Shown here piece after piece: positions 1 through 5,327 of a DNA stretch of 7,160 bases. The position numbers and the translations under genes are program-made. This DNA is from an uncultured Bacteroidales bacterium. GTDB lineage: Bacteria; Bacteroidota; Bacteroidia; Bacteroidales; Muribaculaceae. The stretch's first letter is position 1, and every line of letters begins with the position of its first letter. Below the pieces are notes generated by a model, which worked only from the letters and a program-made list of their open reading frames with translations, searched no databases and was not told where the DNA came from. The stretch is from positions 1 to 7,160 of the forward strand of contig USIN01000090.1 in assembly GCA_900554715.1 (NCBI GenBank), written 5' to 3'.

Positions 1-1
1 C

Positions 2-547
2 GTCGAGCTGTATGTCGAATACAATTCCATCGTCCCCGCATGCGAGATTACTCCCGAGGGACATCCGGCACTGACAATTTTCAACAAGACAGTCTTCCGC
101 GACCCGGTGACTGACGAAAACTTCCAGGCCACCAACGACGAAATTACGATAGCCATCGACAACGACGGCACAATGACGCTCACGGGCATCCGTCCCGGCT
201 CTGACGCTCTCGAAGCGCTGACGGCGCGCTATCAATCGGTTTACGACAGAGCGTCGCTTCTGTCATCGCTTCGTTCGGAACTGCTGCGCTTCACCCCCTA
301 CTCCTCGCGTCCGACACCCGCACGTCTGCGGCAGATTGCGGCCGACAGCGACAACGATGCCATGACAGCGCGCTTCTTCCTCATCGACCCCGACGGCGTC
401 GGCCGCGAGGCCCTGAAAGACAAGACCATACTCAAGGCACTCGCCCGAGGCGACAACGCCGTCACCGACCGCGCCCTGCAGGCCATCACCGACACCACCC
501 TGCGCGACACTCTCGCCGACGCTTTAAAAAATACTCCTTTAAATTAA
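2..547 (+). CDS. C-terminal part of an unrecognised protein (5' end outside window)
   Basis: The frame is open from base 2 to the TAA at 545-547, giving 181 residues. There is no in-frame ATG in roughly the first 55 codons, so the true start lies upstream; a GTG at 107 is in frame but has nothing to recommend it as a start. The first ~70 residues look beta-rich, with alternating hydrophobic and polar residues and Asp/Asn-Gly turns. The remainder is charged and probably alpha-helical, ending in a run of Asp, Ala, Leu and Thr. I see no membrane segment, catalytic motif or zinc site in the visible part. It lies 18 bases before the first GT gene on the same strand and could be cotranscribed with it, but nothing visible ties it to glycan synthesis. 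I do not recognise the family. GC-rich third codon positions support real coding. Confidence 0.8.
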   Translation, partial: VELYVEYNSIVPACEITPEGHPALTIFNKTVFRDPVTDENFQATNDEITIAIDNDGTMTLTGIRPGSDALEALTARYQSVYDRASLLSSLRSELLRFTPYSSRPTPARLRQIAADSDNDAMTARFFLIDPDGVGREALKDKTILKALARGDNAVTDRALQAITDTTLRDTLADALKNTPLN

Positions 548-565
548 TCACAATCTAAGAAAAAC
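548..565 (+). other. Short A-rich gap before the GT-B gene
   Basis: These 18 bases separate the TAA of the upstream gene from the ATG at 566 and end in an A-rich stretch (AAGAAAAAC). A-rich leaders without a Shine-Dalgarno sequence are usual in Bacteroidetes. The upstream coding end is also AT-rich (bases 525-545), a local dip in GC. I find neither a clear Bacteroidetes -7 box (TAnnTTTG) nor a stem-loop here, so a promoter or terminator is not supported. Confidence 0.35.
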
Positions 566-1693
566 ATGAACCAACCTTTACGCATTCTCCTGATGGGCGA
601 CTACAGCAACTGCCACCGTACACTTGCCACGGGGTTGCGCAGCCTCGGCCACGACGTGACTGTCGTTTCCGACGGTTCGAAGTGGCAGAATACCGCCCGT
701 GACATCGACATCGCCCGGCATGGCAAATCCCGAGCCGCAGGGCTCGAACTGATGCTGCGCCTGCGCTACGGCATAATGCCACGTCTCAGGAACTTCGACA
801 TAGTCGCCATTCACAATCCCGGATTTCTCAATCTCAGACCGGTGCGCACAAAATATTTCTTCGACCGGCTCAAAGGTGAAAACCGCTCGATTTTCCTCAC
901 GGCAATGGGCACCGACTCGGCCTATCTCGACCTCTGCTCGGCAGCCGACTCTCCGCTGCGCTACACCGAATGGTTTATCGACGGCCATCCGTCGCCGCTC
1001 TATCTGAGCAATCCCACAAAATGGCGCGACTGGCACAACGACGAGATACGCTCGTTTCACGAATATGTCTACGACAACATCGACGGAGCCGTCTCAATAC
1101 TCTACGAATACCATCTGGCGATAACCCGCGCCCTCGGCCCCGACAAATGTGCATTCGGCGGTCTGCCCATCGACCTGTCGGGCATACAGCCCGTCGACCT
1201 TGACCCCGACCCCGAGGTCGTCAAACTCTATCTCGGCCGTCACCGCGAGCGTTGCATCGAGAAAGGCACAGATGTGCTCGAAGCAGCCGCGCGCGACGTC
1301 ATCGCGCGCCATGAGGGACGCGTCACTCTGTCGATTATCGAAAATCTGCCATACGACCGATATATCAAGACAATATGCGGTCATCACATCTCTCTTGACC
1401 AACTCTACAGCTACTCGCCGGCGACAAACGCCCTGCTGGCGATGGCCTACGGACTCAACGCCGTCAGCGGCGCCGAGCCCGAATTCTACGATTTCATCGG
1501 CGAGCCTGCCTGCGACCCTGTCATCAACGCCCCGGTCGACTATGACCGCCTCGTCGAGACTCTCGACGCCCTCGTCTCCGACCCGCAGGCGATAGCTCCG
1601 CGCGGCCGCCGCTCGCGGCAGTTTGTCGAACGCCATCACGACTGCCGCCATGTCGCCCAACGTTTTCTCGATTTCTGGACATCAAAACTATGA
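566..1693 (+). CDS. GT-B fold glycosyltransferase (GT4-like)
   Basis: This is a 375-residue cytoplasmic protein that probably transfers a sugar from a nucleotide-sugar donor to a growing glycan. The N-terminal domain opens with a Rossmann-type strand-loop-helix (residues 6-35: RILLMGDYSNCH, then GHDVTVVSDG). A second strand at 78-86 reads DIVAIHNPG. The C-terminal domain begins near LYLGRHRERCIEKGTD (221-236), the usual spot where GT4 enzymes start the donor-binding half. It continues through ENLPYDRYI (259-267), LDQLYSYSP (277-285) and LLAMAYG (290-296) to a GAEPEFYDFIGE segment (302-313). By eye, both glutamates of the canonical GT4 EX7E motif are missing: Tyr283 and Leu291 occupy those positions. 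The length is normal for a GT4-type enzyme. Its TGA overlaps the next gene's ATG by 4 bases (ATGA). Donor and acceptor cannot be told from sequence. Confidence 0.82.
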   Translation: MNQPLRILLMGDYSNCHRTLATGLRSLGHDVTVVSDGSKWQNTARDIDIARHGKSRAAGLELMLRLRYGIMPRLRNFDIVAIHNPGFLNLRPVRTKYFFDRLKGENRSIFLTAMGTDSAYLDLCSAADSPLRYTEWFIDGHPSPLYLSNPTKWRDWHNDEIRSFHEYVYDNIDGAVSILYEYHLAITRALGPDKCAFGGLPIDLSGIQPVDLDPDPEVVKLYLGRHRERCIEKGTDVLEAAARDVIARHEGRVTLSIIENLPYDRYIKTICGHHISLDQLYSYSPATNALLAMAYGLNAVSGAEPEFYDFIGEPACDPVINAPVDYDRLVETLDALVSDPQAIAPRGRRSRQFVERHHDCRHVAQRFLDFWTSKL

Positions 1694-2508
1694 CACTCGA
1701 CCTCGCCCTCGTCACCTGGCAGCCAGAAGGCATCGCCCGCGTCGCGGCACAGCAGTTGCCGCGAGTCGACGGAGTGCGCTACGTAGTCTCATGGCAATGT
1801 CACGGCAATGCTCCCGTGCCCGAATCCCTGCGGGAGCGCGACGACGTCGAGATTCACCGCTGCGAGCCGGTCGGTGTAGCCAACAACCGCAACAACGCAG
1901 TCGAACACTGCCGCGCCGACATCATACTCATGGCCGACGACGACATCGCCTATAATGCCGATGCCCTCCGCAAGGTCATCGACATCTTCGAACGACACCC
2001 CGAGGTCGACCTCGCGACGCTAAGATACGACAGTTCGCGCAGCAAACCCTATCCGCCGGCCGAGACCGGCCTCACACTGCCTCTACCTGTCGACTACTGG
2101 GTGAGCACCGTCGAGATTGCCGTGCGCCGCGACTCAGAAGCAGGGCGCCTGCGTTTCTGCCCCGAACTCGGTCCGGGCGCCAGATACCCTGCCGCCGAAG
2201 ACGAGGTCTTTTTCCTCGCCGCAATGCGCCGTGGTGTCAGCTCACGCTATTTCCCGATAAGCGTCGGACGTCACCCCGACCTTCCCAGCGGCGCCACTGC
2301 CATAAAATCAAAAGCCTACTACAAAGCCATCGGCGTCTTTCTCTCGCTATGCTACGGCCCGTCGGCTCCGCTGCGCGCCGTCATCCGCTCGTGGCGCCTG
2401 CGCCGTCAGGGGCGTGCGCCGTTCTTCCGTTCGCTCATCCATATAATCAAGGGCATCACCGAAGCCCCGGCAATGAAACGCCGTAACAGTCAATATCTAT
2501 GGCCATAA
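1690..2508 (+). CDS. GT-A-like glycosyltransferase, duplicate copy 1
   Basis: This 272-residue protein has no signal peptide or membrane segment and is probably a cytoplasmic sugar transferase. It starts with the strand LALVTW (5-10). NNRNNA (65-70) follows, in the place where family 2 enzymes have an ARN-type motif, and then ILMADDDI (79-86), whose Asp83-85 should act as the metal-binding DxD. PAAEDEVFFLAA (167-178) resembles the acidic ED motif that supplies the catalytic base in GT-A enzymes. The basic C-terminal tail, rich in Arg (233-243 and 263-265), may touch membrane or a lipid-linked acceptor. The start at 1690 overlaps the upstream stop by 4 bases and matches the duplicate copy from Thr2 onward. 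It is about 60% identical to the next gene. The final codons TAT CTA TGG contain that gene's ATG. A GT-A fold is well supported; donor and linkage are unknown. Confidence 0.8.
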   Translation: MTLDLALVTWQPEGIARVAAQQLPRVDGVRYVVSWQCHGNAPVPESLRERDDVEIHRCEPVGVANNRNNAVEHCRADIILMADDDIAYNADALRKVIDIFERHPEVDLATLRYDSSRSKPYPPAETGLTLPLPVDYWVSTVEIAVRRDSEAGRLRFCPELGPGARYPAAEDEVFFLAAMRRGVSSRYFPISVGRHPDLPSGATAIKSKAYYKAIGVFLSLCYGPSAPLRAVIRSWRLRRQGRAPFFRSLIHIIKGITEAPAMKRRNSQYLWP

Positions 2509-3326
2509 GACCTCTGACACTCAACCTCGCCCTCGTCACCTGGCGTCCCGAAGGCATCGCCCGAGTCGCAGCCCAGCAGCTGCCGCGAGTCAAAGGCGTG
2601 CGCTATGTCGTCTCATGGCAGAACCACGGCGACGCCCCCGTCCCAGACTCTCTGGAACAGCGCGACGACATGGACATCTACCGCTGCGATGAGGCAGGCA
2701 TATCGGCCAACCGCAACAACGCCATCAGCCACTGCACGGGCGACATCATACTCATGGCCGACGACGACATCACATACGACGCCGACTCACTAATAGCTGT
2801 CATCGTCGCTTTTGAGAAGGACCGCCGCCTTGACATGGCGACTTTCAGATTTGACGGAGCAGGTTCCAAGCCTTACCCGGCCGGTGAGACAGATCTCTCG
2901 TTTCCATTGCCCTATGGCTTCTGGGTCAGTTCGGTCGAAATCGCCGTGTTGAAACAATCGCCGGCCGGACGACTGCGCTTCTGTCCCGAACTCGGGCTCG
3001 GCGGACGTTATCCCGTCGCCGAAGACGAACTTTTTGTACTGGCTGCCCTCAGACGCGGCATAGTCCCGCGATTTTTCCCCGTCGTCATCGGGCGACACAA
3101 CGGTCCGACAAGCGGGCAGCTGCCTGTCACCTCTAACGCCGCCCTCGAGGCGCTCGGCATATATGCCGGCCTCGCCTACGGCATAGGTGCGCCACTACGC
3201 GTCTATACACGCGCCCGGCTGATTCAACGTCAGGGCCGCGCATCTTTCATCCGCGCCTTCGCCGGCATCATGTCGGGCATATTCAAGGCTCCGGCCTTCC
3301 GTCGAAGAAACAAGAAATATCTATGG
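1693..3326 (+). repeat. Tandem gene duplication, 810-base units at 824-base offset
   Basis: The unit at 1693-2502 aligns without gaps to the unit at 2517-3326; every landmark is offset by exactly 824 bases. Protein identity is about 60%. The longest exact match I found is 31 bases around the DDD-coding site (1917-1947 and 2741-2771). The 5' ~120 bases of each unit are also strongly conserved. The last 11 bases before each junction (AATATCTATGG at 2492-2502 and 3316-3326) are identical. Divergence over most of the length shows this is an old, retained duplication rather than an assembly artefact. Confidence 0.85.
2492..2508 (+). promoter_or_regulatory. Overlapping stop/start junction, copy 1 to copy 2
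   Basis: The Tyr-Leu-Trp codons ending copy 1 (TAT CTA TGG) contain the ATG of copy 2 at 2499-2501, and the copy 1 stop TAA is at 2506-2508. A 10-base overlap of this kind usually couples translation of the two genes by ribosome re-initiation. No Shine-Dalgarno sequence is visible upstream. Confidence 0.5.
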
Positions 3327-3329
3327 TGA
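2499..3329 (+). CDS. GT-A-like glycosyltransferase, duplicate copy 2
   Basis: This 276-residue protein is a paralogue of the preceding gene, from which it arose by tandem duplication. Residues 7-276 align with residues 2-271 of copy 1 without a gap, with 162 of 270 identical by my count. The key segments are kept: LALVTW (10-15), ANRNNA (70-75), ILMADDDI (84-91, Asp88-90 as DxD), GRLRFCPELG (157-166) and VAEDELF (173-179, likely catalytic acidic pair). The most divergent stretch is residues ~200-225, after the GRH motif, a likely place for acceptor specificity to differ. The start at 2499 lies inside the last codons of copy 1 (10-base overlap) and adds five residues (MAIRP before LTLN) relative to copy 1. 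It ends in Tyr-Leu-Trp, again providing the next gene's ATG. The two copies probably add similar sugars at successive steps, or the same sugar in different linkages; that is inference. Confidence 0.8.
   Translation: MAIRPLTLNLALVTWRPEGIARVAAQQLPRVKGVRYVVSWQNHGDAPVPDSLEQRDDMDIYRCDEAGISANRNNAISHCTGDIILMADDDITYDADSLIAVIVAFEKDRRLDMATFRFDGAGSKPYPAGETDLSFPLPYGFWVSSVEIAVLKQSPAGRLRFCPELGLGGRYPVAEDELFVLAALRRGIVPRFFPVVIGRHNGPTSGQLPVTSNAALEALGIYAGLAYGIGAPLRVYTRARLIQRQGRASFIRAFAGIMSGIFKAPAFRRRNKKYLW
3316..3329 (+). promoter_or_regulatory. Overlapping stop/start junction, copy 2 to GT2 gene
   Basis: The same AATATCTATGG word recurs here. The ATG at 3323-3325 starts the GT2 gene inside copy 2's Leu-Trp codons, and the TGA is at 3327-3329. 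The downstream gene is not part of the duplication, yet the coupling word is the same, so the word belongs to the 3' end of the duplicated unit. Confidence 0.5.
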
Positions 3330-4234
3330 GAATCAGCGTCATAATACCCGTCTACAACCGTGCCGGAGTCGTCTTGGCGACTCTCGCGTCTGTCGCCGCG
3401 CAAACCTCGCGCGATTTCGAACTGATTCTCATCGACAATAATTCGACCGACGACACCCTCGCCGTGCTCGGGCGCTGGAGCGACAGCATGGCAGACAGCG
3501 GCCTGACCATCAGAATACTCGAATGCTCGACGCCCGGCGCCTCAGCAGCCCGCAACATCGGTCTGTCCGCGGCATCGGCTCCATGGACGATGTTTTTCGA
3601 TTCTGACGACACGATGCGTCCCAATCATATCGCCCGTGTCATCGGGGTCATCGAAGCCAATCCCGACGCGTCGCTTATCGGCTGGAACATATTGCTCCAC
3701 GAAGGCAATCACGCATCGGTCAAGCCCTTCAACCCATGCAATCTGGCACGCCGCAACATCTTCGAGGGCTCAATGGCGCCGCAGCGTTACTGCGTCAGCA
3801 CCGCACTCGCCCGCCGCGCCGGAGGCTGGAACGAAAGCGTTATGCGCTGGAACGATATAGAATACGGCCAGCGCATCCTCGCGCTCAATCCGGTCACAGT
3901 CTTCGCCGGCAGCGAAATCACCGTCGACGTCATCGCCGGCGACCAATCGATAACAGGCACAAGCTTTGCTGCCGACGCCGACCGACTCAATCACGCTCTC
4001 GACACCATAAAAGCAACCATTAAAGGGGCTGAGGCCGACATTGTCGAACTCAAACGCGCCATCACCGCCGGACTATGTGCCCGCGAGAACAACACCGTCG
4101 GGCGCACGATGCTCGACCGCGCCCTCAACGCAACTTCCAAGCCACGCCAACGACTACTGCTGCGCGCGGCCTATAGTTATACAGCTATCGGCGGACGCGG
4201 CGCCTCACGTCTGTTTTTACCTCTTTTTCACTGA
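3323..4234 (+). CDS. Family 2 glycosyltransferase (GT-A)
   Basis: This 303-residue protein has the classical GT2 signature. SVIIPVYNR (5-13) is the first strand and nucleotide-binding loop, and LIDNNSTDDT (36-45) is the second conserved acidic segment. ARNIGL (76-81) follows, and then FFDSDD (91-96), where Asp93 and Asp95 form the metal-binding DxD. GGWNESVMRWNDIEYGQR (167-184) carries the (E/N)D motif, with Asp178 as the likely catalytic base. The catalytic domain ends around residue 210 and a ~90-residue helical tail follows, usual in bacterial GT2 enzymes. No transmembrane segment is evident, so it is probably a cytosolic or peripheral enzyme working on a lipid-linked acceptor. Its ATG overlaps the previous stop by 7 bases (ATGGTGA). 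Its own TGA is followed by a 20-base gap to the zinc-ribbon gene. It closes the GT run; the sugar cannot be named. Confidence 0.9.
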   Translation: MVRISVIIPVYNRAGVVLATLASVAAQTSRDFELILIDNNSTDDTLAVLGRWSDSMADSGLTIRILECSTPGASAARNIGLSAASAPWTMFFDSDDTMRPNHIARVIGVIEANPDASLIGWNILLHEGNHASVKPFNPCNLARRNIFEGSMAPQRYCVSTALARRAGGWNESVMRWNDIEYGQRILALNPVTVFAGSEITVDVIAGDQSITGTSFAADADRLNHALDTIKATIKGAEADIVELKRAITAGLCARENNTVGRTMLDRALNATSKPRQRLLLRAAYSYTAIGGRGASRLFLPLFH

Positions 4235-4254
4235 CTTTAACCATAATACGAATA
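4235..4254 (+). other. 20-base gap between the GT run and the zinc-ribbon/kinase module
   Basis: This gap is AT-rich against a GC-rich background. It shows no inverted repeat with a T-tract (no terminator) and no recognisable -33/-7 Bacteroidetes promoter. Read-through from the GT genes is therefore likely, although a promoter hidden inside the end of the GT2 gene cannot be ruled out. Confidence 0.35.
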
Positions 4255-5073
4255 ATGACACACTACCACGACAAACACTTCGACACACCTGACAACAGAC
4301 TCTACCGCCAGGCCGAACACTATGCCGAACTGCGCAAGACCGACGACGGTGACAACTCCAGCCACTGCCGGCGCTGCGGTGCGCGCCTGACAACGGGTGC
4401 CGCTTTTTGTGAAGAGTGCGGCGAGCCTGTGTCGTCATCCCACACATGTCCCAACTGTCACGCCGAAGTGGCTCAGGGCATGGCTATATGCCCGGTATGC
4501 GGCCACAGCCTCGTCACGGACCGCTGTTCATTCTGCGGCGCTCCGATGGACCACGACGACCGTTTCTGCGCCGAGTGCGGCAATCCGCGCGAAGGCATCC
4601 GCTGTCCCCGGTGCGGAGCACATAATCAGCGTAGCTTCTGCCGCGTATGCTCTCAGCCGCTCAACGACATGGCCCTGAAGATGATCGAGCGTGTCAAAGA
4701 TGATCCGCGGGTGGCCGAAGCACACCGTCTGGCACTCGAACTGGCCGAACTCGAAGCCGAACTCACTGATGCCGGCATCATCAGCGCCGACGCTGACGGC
4801 GACGCCCGGGTAATCAATCTCGACGACAATGCCATCAGCCTCACAGACGAAGAGCGGCGCACTCTCGCCGACTACGACAGCCTGATGTCTATGGCCGGCA
4901 ACACACCGGCCGACAGCAGCGGCGGCAAAGACGCGGATAACGGCAATGCCGGCGGCAACTTCGCCGTGAAAGAACGCCGGCGGTTCAAAGTCGGCAGCTC
5001 GTCGGCCGCCGACGCCATTGCCGCCTACCGTCTGAAAGATGCAGGCCGCCCTCGACGCCATCGTGCCCGATGA
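4255..5073 (+). CDS. Protein with four zinc ribbons (double zinc-ribbon type), possibly frameshifted at its 3' end
   Basis: This 272-residue soluble protein carries eight CxxC knuckles, at residues 38/41, 52/55, 65/68, 79/82, 91/94, 105/108, 117/120 and 129/132. They pair into four consecutive zinc ribbons, each with a Cys-Gly turn. A charged, Glu/Leu/Ala-rich helix that may form a coiled coil follows at about 138-172. After it come an acidic linker, a Ser/Gly/Asp/Asn-rich low-complexity stretch (216-234) and a basic patch KERRRFKVGSSS (239-250). Arrays of this kind usually mediate protein or nucleic-acid contacts; no enzymatic residue is visible. The last ten residues (AGRPRRHRAR) come from codons that lose the strong GC3 bias, while the +1 frame gains it, so the natural C-terminus may continue in the next frame. 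It sits just upstream of a kinase gene, suggesting an adaptor or substrate; that is inference. Confidence 0.8.
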   Translation: MTHYHDKHFDTPDNRLYRQAEHYAELRKTDDGDNSSHCRRCGARLTTGAAFCEECGEPVSSSHTCPNCHAEVAQGMAICPVCGHSLVTDRCSFCGAPMDHDDRFCAECGNPREGIRCPRCGAHNQRSFCRVCSQPLNDMALKMIERVKDDPRVAEAHRLALELAELEAELTDAGIISADADGDARVINLDDNAISLTDEERRTLADYDSLMSMAGNTPADSSGGKDADNGNAGGNFAVKERRRFKVGSSSAADAIAAYRLKDAGRPRRHRAR

Positions 5074-5302
5074 GGCTATGAATGCCGAAGAGCAGCGCAA
5101 TTTCTTCACAGCCTGCCACATCGTTGTCATGACTGAAGTAACGACACGCAGCCGAGTCAAAGACGGATGGATATGCAACTGGTGTGGCTGCCACCATTCA
5201 ACGCCGTCTGAATGTTACCGCCCCGAACTCGGCGGCAAGTGGATCTACCGCGAAATCGAAGTCAAGACCCGCGCCGCAGGCACTGACTGCGTAAACATCT
5301 GA
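5039..5302 (+). CDS. Small Cys/His-rich zinc-binding-like protein, or frameshifted C-terminus of the zinc-ribbon protein
   Basis: This 87-residue ORF, in the +1 frame relative to the upstream gene, overlaps it by 35 bases. A helical N-terminal part (MNAEEQRNFFTA at 14-25) leads into VVMTEVTTRSRVKDGW and then a compact metal-site candidate: Cys46, Cys49, Cys51, His52, His53 and Cys59. The ORF ends with PELGGKWIYREIEVKTR and a further Cys84. Third-position GC preference moves into this frame from about base 5040, so it is truly coding. The ATG at 5039 follows an in-frame TGA (5033-5035) by one codon, so nothing further upstream can belong to this frame. A second ATG at 5078 lies 4 bases after the upstream stop and would give 74 residues; I prefer 5039 because GC3 bias already holds there. 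I do not recognise the family. It may be the end of the upstream protein separated by an indel. Confidence 0.6.
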   Translation: MQAALDAIVPDEAMNAEEQRNFFTACHIVVMTEVTTRSRVKDGWICNWCGCHHSTPSECYRPELGGKWIYREIEVKTRAAGTDCVNI

Positions 5303-5327
5303 TTTAACGTTTATCACAACTACGACC
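5303..5327 (+). other. 25-base AT-rich leader before the kinase gene
   Basis: The gap between the TGA at 5300-5302 and the kinase ATG at 5328 is AT-rich, with no Shine-Dalgarno sequence and no stem-loop. It resembles the gap at 4235-4254 in composition and fits an internal spacer of one operon. Confidence 0.3.

Noticed and set aside
1094..1660. Minus-strand open frame (188 codons) opposite the GT-B gene
   Set aside because: It mirrors the coding frame of a well-supported glycosyltransferase. Its Val/Ala/Asp/Gly-rich translation is typical of an antisense shadow.
566..4234. Capsule or O-antigen locus assignment
   Set aside because: No flippase, polymerase, initiating transferase, chain-length regulator or nucleotide-sugar gene is present; four transferases alone do not identify the glycan.
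5028..5045. prfB-like programmed +1 frameshift at the frame-2 TGA (5033-5035)
   Set aside because: Upstream coding is in frame 1, not in the frame containing this TGA. There is no CTT-TGA slippery context and no Shine-Dalgarno-like stimulator, so a coupled start or an indel is simpler.
4528..5178. Long minus-strand open frame (216 codons) opposite the zinc-ribbon gene
   Set aside because: It is antisense to a gene with eight conserved CxxC pairs. GC-rich codon bias keeps the opposite frame open, and its translation shows no coherent domain.
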